From Sulfurimonas sp. (GTDB lineage: Bacteria; Campylobacterota; Campylobacteria; Campylobacterales; Sulfurimonadaceae): a stretch of DNA of 51,541 nt. The DNA lies in the NCBI GenBank assembly GCA_027019335.1, contig JALUWV010000062.1, positions 1-51,541 on the forward strand, given 5' to 3'. This document shows, one piece after another, positions 1 through 6,516 of this stretch. The notes beneath the pieces are model-generated. The model did no database searches and had not been told where the DNA came from. It saw only the letters and a list, made by a program, of their open reading frames with translations. A program made the position numbers and the translations under genes. Each line of letters begins with the position of its first letter. Within the stretch, counting starts at the first letter, position 1.

Positions 1-1
1 A

Positions 2-184
2 CTACAAGAGAAAATAATAGCTTTTAAAGAAGAGATAAATCTCTCTAATATCAAGGCAGTAAGCGGAACACTAAAAGATATAGAGTCAATAGCAAATCCA
101 CAAGCGAACAAAACAGATGTAACTGTAAATACACAAGTAAATAGCACAAATAACCTAAGCATAGAAGATTTTTATGAGACTTAA
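2..184 (+). CDS. C-terminal end of an element-encoded protein, possibly a phage terminase small subunit (partial)
   Basis: An open frame enters from the left edge and stops at TAA 182-184, leaving 60 codons. The visible part is a charged helix (KIIAFKEEINLSNIKAV), then a polar Asn/Thr/Gln-rich linker (NPQANKTDVTVNTQVNST), ending in SIEDFYET. Small terminase subunits and other phage DNA-binding proteins often end with such a linker and an acidic aromatic tail, but no diagnostic motif lies in this fragment, so the identity is a guess. It sits just upstream of the RNA/peptide module and the replication genes, on the element's coding strand. The reading frame is convincing; the function is uncertain. 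Confidence 0.5.
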   Translation, partial: LQEKIIAFKEEINLSNIKAVSGTLKDIESIANPQANKTDVTVNTQVNSTNNLSIEDFYET

Positions 185-283
185 AGCCCTTTGAGTAAAA
201 AGTGAATAATGATACATCAAAACTCTTTTAGTGCTTTTATGGGTAGATATGGAAGTGTGAGAGGTATATTTGAAGAAGCCTAA

Positions 284-309
284 GAGGTGGTTAATCCCTT
301 AGGTGTTGG
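284..309 (-). terminator. Closing hairpin of copy 1 peptide gene
   Basis: On the minus strand CCTAAGGG is followed by a short loop and CTCTTAGG, giving an 8-bp stem with one G-U pair, then a pyrimidine-rich tail (CTTCTTC). The same hairpin in copy 2 is a perfect CCTAAGGG/CCCTTAGG pair, so the change keeps base pairing. It lies right after the peptide stop codon and probably ends that mRNA. Confidence 0.55.
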
Positions 310-393
310 TTACTGTTTCAATGCAAAAACTATATAAATAGTCGCTATTAACAGATAGCCCACAGTATGCAAATTTAAAAAGTCGTGTAACAT
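310..393 (-). CDS. 27-aa hydrophobic peptide, probable type I toxin (copy 1)
   Basis: ATG at 393-391, stop TAA at 312-310, 27 residues. An AAGG ribosome binding site lies 7 nt upstream of the start. The product has a short polar N-terminus (MLHDFLNLHT), one hydrophobic segment (VGYLLIATIYIVFAL) and ends KQ, the size and layout of membrane-acting type I toxins such as TisB, ShoB or Ibs. It differs from the copy 2 peptide mainly by an extra Leu after Met and Phe/Leu exchange near the N-terminus; codons such as GCG/GCA differ silently. The start codon lies inside a 13-nt stretch (380-392) exactly complementary to a loop of the RNA encoded just upstream. Toxicity is inferred, not seen. Confidence 0.75.
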   Translation of the reverse strand: MLHDFLNLHTVGYLLIATIYIVFALKQ

Positions 394-440
394 TTTAAAG
401 CCTTGCAGTAATCTAACCCACATAACCCAACCATAAAACC

Positions 441-537
441 AAAAAAAAAGCCCTACCTCAACGAAGAGATAGAGCTAAATTACTGTAAGAATTGTTACAC
501 GACTTAACTTACATACACAAAGCGACCAAGCTTTGAT
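441..537 (-). ncRNA. ~97-nt structured RNA, probable antitoxin RNA for the adjacent peptide (copy 1)
   Basis: Transcribed leftward from the TATAAT box at 549-544. Elements in order: hairpin CAAAGC/GCTTTG; stem GTAAG (512-508) with CTTAC (489-485) closing a large loop that contains AAGTCGTGTAACA (505-493); terminator stem AGCTCTATCTC / GAGGTAGGGCT (476-466 and 459-449) followed by a run of nine T (449-441). The loop sequence is the exact 13-nt reverse complement of the peptide gene's start region (380-392). No open reading frame runs through it. The RNA role rests on promoter, terminator, structure and covariation with copy 2; expression is not known. Confidence 0.75.
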
Positions 538-543
538 AAGAGA

Positions 544-549
544 ATTATA
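544..549 (-). promoter_or_regulatory. -10 box for the copy 1 RNA
   Basis: TATAAT on the minus strand, 6 nt before the expected RNA start near 537. Copy 2 has the same hexamer at the same distance although the bases upstream differ. Confidence 0.65.
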
Positions 550-654
550 ATCTAACTTAGATTAATCTACTCTAAACTTTTTATAATAGAAATACTCCTA
601 TTAAAGACCTCATCAACAAACTAAACAGCTATTAAGATGGGGTTATAAGTGTAA

Positions 655-707
655 CCTAAGTACTACTTAGGGCATAATAGTAAATTTAACGAATGACATG
701 AATGTCA
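655..707. promoter_or_regulatory. Two short palindromes in the element's regulatory/origin region
   Basis: CCTAAGTACTACTTAGG at 655-671 is a perfect palindrome around one central base. TGACATGAATGTCA at 694-707 is a 6-bp inverted repeat around GA. Both lie in the gene-free stretch 553-1115, left of the 21-bp iterons. They look like protein-binding sites for replication or regulation; the binding protein is unknown. Confidence 0.45.
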
Positions 708-781
708 ATGGTAATTTTTATTAGCTACGGAAAACTCGTATAAGCTACAATAAAGTTTATAACCCAAAAAACCAAACCGTA

Positions 782-883
782 ACCACAAGACGAAAATTCA
801 AAACCACAAGACGAAAATTCAAAACCACAAGACGAAAATTCAAAACCACAAGACGAAAAACAAAAACCACAAGACGAAAATTA
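782..883. repeat. Five tandem 21-bp iterons
   Basis: The unit ACCACAAGACGAAAATTCAAA starts at 782, 803, 824, 845 and 866; the first four are near identical and the fifth slightly altered. The strict 21-bp period, about two helical turns, puts every unit on the same DNA face, as in iterons bound by plasmid or phage initiators. In frame it would encode a seven-residue repeat (NHKTKIQ), but a stop at 760-762 and lack of a start make translation unlikely. No spacers, so this is not a CRISPR. It lies about 900 bp upstream of the replication gene. Confidence 0.75.
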
Positions 884-910
884 AGACTTAATAATCGTAT
901 AGATTTTACT

Positions 911-928
911 ATTCACAAATTTGTGAAT
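911..928. promoter_or_regulatory. Perfect 18-bp palindrome
   Basis: ATTCACAAATTTGTGAAT is a perfect dyad with no spacer, between the iterons and the repressor gene. Perfect dyads of this length usually bind a dimeric regulator. From here to 1115 there are also duplicated short motifs (GTCGAAAAAAT twice, GACACCCTTA twice) and no gene. Confidence 0.45.
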
Positions 929-1115
929 GGTAAAGCCAAGTGAGAAAAACCTAGTTTTGGCACGGTCGAAAAAATAGAGACCGTATAGCTTTTGGACGAG
1001 TCGAAAAAATGGCGACACCCTTAGAAGGGGGTAATAATAAAGTTATGACACCCTTAACAATCTTTTTGGGTGGATAAAATGGTGAGCCAATAATTAGAGG
1101 GCATAAAAATAGCGA

Positions 1116-1337
1116 CTACTCTTTACAAACATTTTCTTTAATAATCTCTTTTAACTCTTTGCAGTCTTTGTTTTCTATGTAGAGAGATAGATATTTTTCT
1201 ACCCAAAATGGAACAGCTGGTCTATTTGCAGAACCCCATCCATTAACAGTTGATAAAGATATTTGAGTATCTTCACTAAAAGTTTTTTTACTAAAACCTG
1301 CTTTTTTCAATAGTTGTTTAAATTCATCTAAATTCAC
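1116..1337 (-). CDS. Small HTH repressor-like protein of the element
   Basis: 73 residues starting at GTG 1337-1335, with AAAGGA upstream; an ATG four bases before is followed directly by a stop in its frame. The first 45 residues fit a compact helix-turn-helix: KKAGFSKKTFSEDTQISLSTVNGW has the XRE-like pattern in which STVNGW would be the recognition helix. It is much shorter than CI-type repressors and has no cleavage or dimerisation domain. It is divergent from the replication operon, the usual place for a repressor controlling both promoters, and probably acts on the intergenic region 1338-1486. Confidence 0.65.
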   Translation of the reverse strand: MNLDEFKQLLKKAGFSKKTFSEDTQISLSTVNGWGSANRPAVPFWVEKYLSLYIENKDCKELKEIIKENVCKE

Positions 1338-1368
1338 ATTATTTCCTTTTTGTATCGAATATACACGA

Positions 1369-1374
1369 ATTATA
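1369..1374 (-). promoter_or_regulatory. -10 box for the repressor gene
   Basis: TATAAT on the minus strand about 30 bp upstream of the GTG start, with no good -35. Flanking ACCAAT (1395-1400) and ATTGGT (1434-1439) form an inverted repeat spanning the divergent promoters, a candidate operator. Confidence 0.5.
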
Positions 1375-1415
1375 TCATAAGTATAAAATTTTACACCAAT
1401 AATATATAAATAGAC

Positions 1416-1444
1416 TTGACTTAATTATATCTAATTGGTATAAT
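1416..1444 (+). promoter_or_regulatory. Strong sigma-70 promoter of the replication operon
   Basis: TTGACT at 1416-1421, a 17-bp spacer and TATAAT at 1439-1444: the best -35/-10 pair in the window. It drives the 24-aa, 75-aa and RepO genes, and faces the repressor promoter. Confidence 0.75.
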
Positions 1445-1486
1445 TACAACATAAATAAGATAAATAACATACCAAAAGGATATAAA

Positions 1487-1561
1487 ATGAGTTACTTAAC
1501 AATGAAATACAAACTAAGACTACTTGAAGCAGTAGTGAAACAAATCAAAAAGGAAAAATAA
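1487..1561 (+). CDS. 24-aa leader peptide-like ORF of the replication operon
   Basis: ATG 1487, stop 1559-1561, with AAAAGGA 7 nt upstream. The product is short and basic (KYKLRLLEAVVKQIKKEK), a likely amphipathic helix. The next gene starts one base after its stop, and its own Shine-Dalgarno (AAAAGGA) lies within the last codons here, so translation may be coupled. Function unknown; it could be a real small protein or a translational leader. Confidence 0.45.
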   Translation: MSYLTMKYKLRLLEAVVKQIKKEK

Positions 1562-1562
1562 A

Positions 1563-1790
1563 ATGAGTATAAAAGCAGACGACAGAATAGTAATGAACAA
1601 CAGCGACATAACGAAGCCTATCACGCTAAAGCAGTTTAAAAGAGCAACGGGGCTAAGTTTGAAAGAGGTTAAGAGAGCGATAAAGGAACTCAAAGATAAG
1701 AACATCATAAGAGAGTTCAATCACTCTAAAAAGGGTGTAATGTATATCGTTAATTATGATTTAGAGAGCATGAACCTACAAGGGGCATAA
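1563..1790 (+). CDS. 75-aa winged-helix protein
   Basis: Residues 20-68 look like a small winged helix: ITLKQFKRATGLSLKEVKRAIKELKDKNIIREF, with a recognition helix and a wing strand (GVMYIVNYDL). The pattern closely resembles the N-terminal domain of the next gene's product, so it may be a duplicated or detached DNA-binding domain of the initiator family. Shine-Dalgarno AAAAAGGA is in the preceding ORF; one base separates its stop from the next ATG. A role in replication control or excision is inferred from position only. Confidence 0.65.
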   Translation: MSIKADDRIVMNNSDITKPITLKQFKRATGLSLKEVKRAIKELKDKNIIREFNHSKKGVMYIVNYDLESMNLQGA

Positions 1791-1791
1791 A

Positions 1792-2658
1792 ATGGCACAC
1801 TTTGAAATAATGGAGAACTTCACGAAAGTACCGAATGAAGTTTTTTTGATTATAAAATATGTAAATAATAGCAGTTACATCATACTGATACACATAGTGC
1901 GACAGACAATCGGCTATGGTAAGAAGAGTGACGGAATAAGCTTATCACAGTTTGTAGAAGCTACAAGATTTAGTAAAAGGCAAATTGTAAAATCAATAGA
2001 TGAATTAAAAAATCATAGAATTATTAAGGTAACAAAACAGACTCAAAAGAACGGAGGGAAGTCTTATAACAGATATGAACTCAACTTAAAAGGCATTGAT
2101 ACCCTAGTGAACTCAATGCACAAGGGTAGTGAACTGAATGCACAAGGGGTAGTGAACTCAATGCACAAGGGTAGTGAACTGAATGCACATACAAAAGACA
2201 ATAGACAAAATACAATAGAACAAAAGAAGAGAGAGAGATTAAACCCTTCCTTTTTGTATTTTAAATTTTCGGACTCACTTAAAGCTAAAAAGACAGATGA
2301 GTATTTAGCTCATTTAATAGCAGAGAGTGAGTATATCAAAAGTGAAACAGCTTTTAAAATAGCTATTAAAAAGAAGTTAGCTAGAGAAGATAAAGAACAG
2401 CTACAAGACTTTGAAGAGTGGTATCTAAATGATGAGTGTACTAAGTTACTAGAAGCTTATAAGGGTACTAAAGTTCTTCATGCTACTAAAGGACTTTTGG
2501 AAATAAAGAGCATTTATACTTATTTCAATACTAGTGGCTATAACAAAGATAATTATATTTATATGAGCTTTGTAGGAAGAAAGGAGGAAGATAAAGAGGT
2601 TATGGGCTTTAAAAATAGTACAGAGCTTGAAAGATTTATAAAAGATAATGAGTACTAG
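1792..2658 (+). CDS. Phage/plasmid replication initiator, lambda O-like
   Basis: 288 residues. Residues 1-100 match the N-terminal winged-helix domain of phage replication O proteins: the opening FTKVPNEVFLIIKYV, the central RQTIGYGKKSDGISLSQF, and an HTH (TRFSKRQIVKSIDELKNHRII). The O-type motif of a conserved R-x-T-x-G-x-x-K is visible. Residues 105-133 are the doubled peptide VNSMHKGSELNA, encoded by DNA iterons (see 2105-2190); a Lys/Glu-rich region and a C-terminal domain (residues 150-288, not recognised) follow. No helicase-loader ATPase motif is present. Last gene of the three-gene operon. In lambda, O binds iterons inside its own gene and recruits the helicase through P; the same layout here suggests a self-contained origin. 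Confidence 0.75.
   Translation: MAHFEIMENFTKVPNEVFLIIKYVNNSSYIILIHIVRQTIGYGKKSDGISLSQFVEATRFSKRQIVKSIDELKNHRIIKVTKQTQKNGGKSYNRYELNLKGIDTLVNSMHKGSELNAQGVVNSMHKGSELNAHTKDNRQNTIEQKKRERLNPSFLYFKFSDSLKAKKTDEYLAHLIAESEYIKSETAFKIAIKKKLAREDKEQLQDFEEWYLNDECTKLLEAYKGTKVLHATKGLLEIKSIYTYFNTSGYNKDNYIYMSFVGRKEEDKEVMGFKNSTELERFIKDNEY
2105..2190. repeat. Four ~22-bp iterons inside the replication gene, probable origin
   Basis: TAGTGAACTCAATGCACAAG and its variant with GAACTGAATG start at 2105, 2127, 2150 and 2172, alternating C/G at one position; spacing is 22-23 bp. An A-rich, strongly strand-asymmetric stretch follows (2190-2240). Four iterons inside an O-type gene followed by an A-rich region is the architecture of lambdoid origins. 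Confidence 0.75.
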
Positions 2659-2790
2659 AAGCTAATAGAGTTATTTAGTGATTATATGCACTTCTTAGAG
2701 CATAGAAGCGATTAAAAGAGTTTTAACGGCTAATGAGTCGTTTTATAAATAAAAAGCCTTATATGGCAAATATGAAGAGGAAAACACAAA

Positions 2791-3102
2791 ATGAATACTA
2801 GATACAACTATTTAAACATAGAGATACAAAAAGTAAATAATATAAATTTAGCATTAAATGACGAGATAGACAGCACTTATAGCTACATTGAGGACATTGA
2901 AACAAAAGAGGAAGCTATTAATGCCTTACTAGATTTTTTAGTCATAGCACGAACACAAGCAAATTTATTACATTTATCTGTGAGCAAGTTTGAAGATTAT
3001 AATATGAACTTTGTACTAAATACAAATAAAAAACCAAATGAACATATTAACCCTTGTTCTGATGTTGCTTTTAAAAGAAGACAGATAGAGTTTAGATACT
3101 AA
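2791..3102 (+). CDS. Hypothetical 103-aa protein of the element
   Basis: ATG 2791 with AAGAGGAAAA upstream; 103 residues, mainly helical and acidic in the first 60 (EDIETKEEAINALLDFLVIARTQANLLH), ending in a basic tail (KRRQIEFRY). No recognisable domain, signal peptide or membrane segment. It is the last gene of the element before the probable right end and is 130 bp from the replication gene. Function unknown. Confidence 0.55.
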   Translation: MNTRYNYLNIEIQKVNNINLALNDEIDSTYSYIEDIETKEEAINALLDFLVIARTQANLLHLSVSKFEDYNMNFVLNTNKKPNEHINPCSDVAFKRRQIEFRY

Positions 3103-3665
3103 TCTGTCTATAACCTCCTTAGTAACGACCCCAAAGCGGTGAAACTAAAATACAACGGGGTCAAGAATACGAACCTGAACCCAATTAAAAAAGCAAAGCA
3201 AACAACTTAGAAGCCCCTCACAAGGGCTACACAATCCAAAACCTCTCATAGATACAATTTACTTATCAAACAAACTTTATCAGCTTTATAGTGCAGTCAT
3301 GAGGTGTACAGAGGGCAAAAGGTACTGTAAGACAATATTAAAACACATAGGGGTCGGAGTTTGTTCAAAATATCTCAATCACACAAGTTTTTTTATCATT
3401 TTCCTTTTCGTATATGTATATACATTGTAGATACATTATTTGAAACAGTTTTTTCTTTAGTTGATTATGCGAAATTTATAGCCTAGAATAGATATTTTAA
3501 AAGCTATGATATACTTGTTCAAACAAAACAAGAATGAAAGTGAAGTGACTTTTATTTTTAGGGGTACATTTAGGGGTACATTTTTAATAAAATATCTATA
3601 TTGCCCTATAATAGGCTCACTTATGTTCTGCACGTCTCCACCATCCAAAATTCCATAACTTATAG
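3103..3665. other. Gene-free right end of the element with probable attachment region
   Basis: No credible gene on either strand. It contains GACCCC (3127-3132) facing GGGGTC (3157-3162) and AGCCC/GGGCT (3212-3228), possible terminator stems; the palindrome GTATATGTATATAC (3410-3423); and a direct repeat of TTAGGGGTACATT (3558-3583), a pattern often found as integrase arm sites. At 3631-3643 CGTCTCCACCATC resembles the 3' terminus of a tmRNA/tRNA acceptor, but no T-arm precedes it, as expected if only the att core was duplicated. The boundary with core DNA is thus probably between 3583 and 3660. Confidence 0.4.
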
Positions 3666-3671
3666 TATAAT
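3666..3671 (+). promoter_or_regulatory. -10 box of rimO-tilS
   Basis: TATAAT 26 bp upstream of the rimO ATG, in AT-rich DNA without a clear -35. It lies just outside the probable element end, so the host genes keep their own promoter. Confidence 0.55.
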
Positions 3672-3697
3672 TAGAAAAAATATTGAAAAGAAGAATT

Positions 3698-5011
3698 ATG
3701 CGTAATAAACTCCATATTGTATCTTTAGGATGCACCAAAAATCTTGTAGACACTGAAGTGATGATGGGTAGGCTTCAAGAGTATGAACTTACCGACTCAA
3801 ATGAAGAAGCCGATGTAATCATTGTCAATACCTGTGGTTTTATTGATGCTGCGAAGGAAGAGTCTATCAACACCATTCTCTCTTTGCATGAACAGAGAAA
3901 AGAGGATTCACTTTTAGTGATGGCGGGATGCTTGAGTGAACGCTATAAAGAAGAACTCATCGAACAGGTTCCAGAAGTCGACATTTTTACAGGAGTTGGT
4001 GATTATGATAAGATTGATGAGTTACTTGAGAGTAAAGAAAACCGTTTTACAGAAAAAGTCTTTCTCATAGATGGAGCAGAACGTGTCGTTACAGGCTCTG
4101 CATATCATGCCTATGTAAAACTCTCAGAAGGGTGTAATCAACAGTGTAGTTTTTGTGCTATTCCTTCTTTTAAAGGAAAGCTTAACTCTCGAAATCTTGA
4201 CTCCATTGCACGCGAAGTTAAATGTCTAGTTGACAAAGGTTATTATGATTTTTCTTTTGTGTCACAAGACTCTAGTTCGTATTTACGAGACCAAAATGTC
4301 AAAGATGGACTCTCTTTACTCATCCAAAGAATTGAACTCATCGAAGGGGTTCAATCGGCACGTATTTTATATCTTTACCCTTCTACAACAACTATGTCAC
4401 TTTTAAAAAACATTGCAAAAAGTAAAATCTTTCATAACTACTTCGATATGCCTATTCAGCACATCAATGATGATATGTTACGTTTAATGAAACGCGGATT
4501 TGGAAAAGAAAAAACACTTGAACTCTTAAACTATATGCGTTCACTTCCAAACTCATTTGTAAGAACAAGCTTTATTGTGGGGCATCCCAATGAAACGCAA
4601 ACAATGTTTGATGAAATGTGTGAATTTGCCGCAACTTTTGGATTTGATAGAGTGAATGTTTTTTCTTATAGCGATGAAGAGACTACTTCTGCTTACGATA
4701 TGAGTGAAAAGATTTCAGATGAAGTCAAAGCCCAAAGAGCGCAAATCCTCGGGGATATTGTAAGTAAAGCAACTCTAACATCTTTAGAAAAAAATGTTGG
4801 ACAAGAAGTTGATATAGTTATAGATAAAGAGAGTGATGAGCATGAGTACCTTTTAAGTGCGCGTAAACTTCTCTGGGCGCCTGAAATTGATGGTGAAATT
4901 TATGTCAATGACAGAACAAAAGATGAAGATTTAGCATTTAAAAAGGTCTATAAAGCAACTATCACAGGTCTTGTTGGTAACATTTTAACTGCTACTGTGG
5001 ACAATGCTTAA
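3698..5011 (+). CDS. rimO: Ribosomal protein S12 methylthiotransferase RimO
   Basis: 437 residues. A radical-SAM enzyme that adds a methylthio group to an aspartate of ribosomal protein S12. The N-terminal MTTase domain opens with HIVSLGCTKNLVDTEVMMG, with further cysteines at NTCGF and MAGCLSER. The radical-SAM triad is in SEGCNQQCSFCAIP (CxxxCxxC), and a C-terminal TRAM-type domain spans the last 65 residues. I chose ATG 3698, preceded by AAAAGAAG, over a TTG 15 bp upstream. Overlaps tilS by 8 bp. Confidence 0.93.
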   Translation: MRNKLHIVSLGCTKNLVDTEVMMGRLQEYELTDSNEEADVIIVNTCGFIDAAKEESINTILSLHEQRKEDSLLVMAGCLSERYKEELIEQVPEVDIFTGVGDYDKIDELLESKENRFTEKVFLIDGAERVVTGSAYHAYVKLSEGCNQQCSFCAIPSFKGKLNSRNLDSIAREVKCLVDKGYYDFSFVSQDSSSYLRDQNVKDGLSLLIQRIELIEGVQSARILYLYPSTTTMSLLKNIAKSKIFHNYFDMPIQHINDDMLRLMKRGFGKEKTLELLNYMRSLPNSFVRTSFIVGHPNETQTMFDEMCEFAATFGFDRVNVFSYSDEETTSAYDMSEKISDEVKAQRAQILGDIVSKATLTSLEKNVGQEVDIVIDKESDEHEYLLSARKLLWAPEIDGEIYVNDRTKDEDLAFKKVYKATITGLVGNILTATVDNA

Positions 5012-5993
5012 AGAGTCTGCACTTATACAACTCAAAGAGGGGAAAAACCTTCTTGCATTCTCAGCAGGAGGAGACTCTACTGCCCTCCTCTTTTTGCTTT
5101 TAAAAGAGCATATTGCTTTTGATATTGCGATTGTAGATTATGAATTACGTGAGCAAAGTAAAGCTGAAATAGCGTATGCACACGAGTTAGCTCAGAAATA
5201 TAAATTTCATTGCTACACTCATACTTCACCCAAAATAACAACAAACTTTGAAGCTAAAGCAAGAGCAATTCGCTATGAGTTTTTTCAAAAAATCATCCAA
5301 AAACACAACTATACCAATCTTATTACAGCCCATCATTTAGGAGATAGATTTGAGTGGATGTTGATGCAATTTTGTAAAGGTGCTGGATGTGCTGAACTTT
5401 CAGGAATGCGTTCTATAGAACAGAAAGACAACTACAGCCTTTTACGACCACTTTTACATTTGGACAAGTCATCACTTTTAGCATTTTTACACAAAGAAAA
5501 TATACACTATTTTGAAGATGAAAGTAATCAAGATACAAAATACAAACGCAATGAATTTCGTCTTAATCATGCACAACCACTCTTAGAAAAATATCGTAAA
5601 GGCATTCAAAAAAGTTTTGAATATCTTGATACCGATGTAAAAGAGATTATTCATGATGTGACATTACACACCTATGATGACTTCACTTATTTTCATAGTT
5701 CAGGGAAAAAACGTAGTGATATTTTCCATATAGATAAAGTACTCAAACGCAGAGGCTATCTTCTTTCTAGCAAGGAAAAGGAGTCTCTCAAATCACAAGA
5801 AGAACTCATCATTGCACGAAAGATTTTACTTGTACAACAGCATCAATTTGTTTTTATACTTCCCTTCATCCAAAACCAAACTATGCCAAAGGCATTTAAA
5901 GAAGAGATGCGACTCTTTAAAATAGCTCCAAAAATGCGAGGCTATCTTTTTAAAAATCTTGAGATAAAAGAGCATGTCATTTCTCTTTTGTAG
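5004..5993 (+). CDS. tilS: tRNA(Ile)-lysidine synthetase TilS
   Basis: 329 residues. Converts the wobble C of the CAU-anticodon tRNA-Ile to lysidine, so that it reads AUA. The N-type ATP pyrophosphatase P-loop is AFSAGGDSTALL, an SGGxDS variant with an inserted Ala/Gly pattern; other family motifs are NLITAHHLGDRFEW (HxxxD region) and DESNQDTKYKRNEFR. The C-terminal region is shorter and more divergent than in E. coli TilS (~430 aa), as is usual in this phylum. Starts inside rimO and converges on the PilO-like gene with a 17-bp overlap of the 3' ends. Confidence 0.88.
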   Translation: MLKESALIQLKEGKNLLAFSAGGDSTALLFLLLKEHIAFDIAIVDYELREQSKAEIAYAHELAQKYKFHCYTHTSPKITTNFEAKARAIRYEFFQKIIQKHNYTNLITAHHLGDRFEWMLMQFCKGAGCAELSGMRSIEQKDNYSLLRPLLHLDKSSLLAFLHKENIHYFEDESNQDTKYKRNEFRLNHAQPLLEKYRKGIQKSFEYLDTDVKEIIHDVTLHTYDDFTYFHSSGKKRSDIFHIDKVLKRRGYLLSSKEKESLKSQEELIIARKILLVQQHQFVFILPFIQNQTMPKAFKEEMRLFKIAPKMRGYLFKNLEIKEHVISLL

Positions 5994-6516
5994 TATTTTG
6001 ATCAGCACAATACACTTTCATTGTAAAAGATGATTTTATGAGTTCACCATCGCGTTTAAATGCGATAGGGAAATTTACTCCTATAATCCAATCTGCTTTA
6101 TTTAAAGCTTCTATAAAATCATAAAAACTTTTTGGCGAACTCATTTGAGAAGTTGTATTGACTTCATAACTCAAAAATTCATCATTTTTTACAGGAGTTG
6201 CCAGTTTTGAAAGTTGCAATGATGAGAAATATTTTTTATACTGTTTTTCAAATCGTTCTTGATTAAATACTTTATCAAAAGCAATAATAATATTACGATT
6301 TTTCTTTTGTAAATCTTGTAACTCTGTTGTTGTTTCATTATGAAAATCTTGATATCTTCGCAGTTCTTTTTCTGCTTTTTTGACTGTGATACGTTCTTTC
6401 CTATACTCTTTTCCCTTTGGAATTAAAACAGTAAAAGAAAATACTAGCACAAAGATAAAAAGAAGAAGTGAGAGTATTATCAAATAGAGTGTAGGACGAG
6501 GAATATTAATTTTCAT
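5977..6516 (-). CDS. PilO-like membrane protein
   Basis: 179 residues from ATG 6516, which has GAGGG 6 nt upstream; an ATG at 6528 has none. One N-terminal transmembrane helix (residues 8-31), a coiled coil (residues 33-75, KEYRKERITVKKAEKELRRY) and a periplasmic alpha/beta domain. This order is typical of PilO/GspM-type inner membrane platform proteins of type IV pili or type II secretion. It is the last of three consecutive genes whose products resemble PilM, PilN and PilO. Sequence identity to known PilO cannot be judged; the call rests on architecture and gene order. Confidence 0.55.
   Translation of the reverse strand: MKINIPRPTLYLIILSLLLFIFVLVFSFTVLIPKGKEYRKERITVKKAEKELRRYQDFHNETTTELQDLQKKNRNIIIAFDKVFNQERFEKQYKKYFSSLQLSKLATPVKNDEFLSYEVNTTSQMSSPKSFYDFIEALNKADWIIGVNFPIAFKRDGELIKSSFTMKVYCADQNTTKEK

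Larger units (their letters stand above)
280..552 (-). repeat. Copy 1 of a ~270-bp RNA/peptide module (inverted relative to copy 2)
   Basis: Read on the minus strand, this segment matches 17165-17440 on the plus strand along its whole length: a TATAAT box, a structured RNA with terminator, a conserved AT-rich stretch containing GGTTGGGTTATG and GGGTTAGATTA, a hydrophobic peptide gene, and a closing CCTAAGGG hairpin. Identity is highest in the peptide gene and weakest in the RNA loop. There are no terminal inverted repeats or transposase, so it does not look like an insertion sequence. The two copies lie about 16.6 kb apart in opposite orientation. Confidence 0.9.

Noticed and set aside
280..552. 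Insertion sequence or MITE pair with 17165-17440
   Set aside because: No terminal inverted repeats, no target duplications and no transposase; the conserved content is promoter, RNA, peptide gene and terminator.
782..883. CRISPR array
   Set aside because: The 21-bp units are directly contiguous with no variable spacers, and there are no cas genes.
763..895. Coding sequence for a seven-residue repeat protein (NHKTKIQ)
   Set aside because: A stop codon at 760-762 precedes the run, there is no start codon or ribosome site, and the period fits DNA iterons.
3620..3645. Complete tmRNA or tRNA gene
   Set aside because: Only the CCACCA-like end is visible; no T-arm, anticodon or 5' acceptor strand can be paired. 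Kept only as a possible att core.
3457..3753. 98-codon minus-strand frame across the rimO start
   Set aside because: Overlaps the rimO promoter and start antisense, has no ribosome site and no recognisable domain; its NVPLNVPL comes from the direct DNA repeat.
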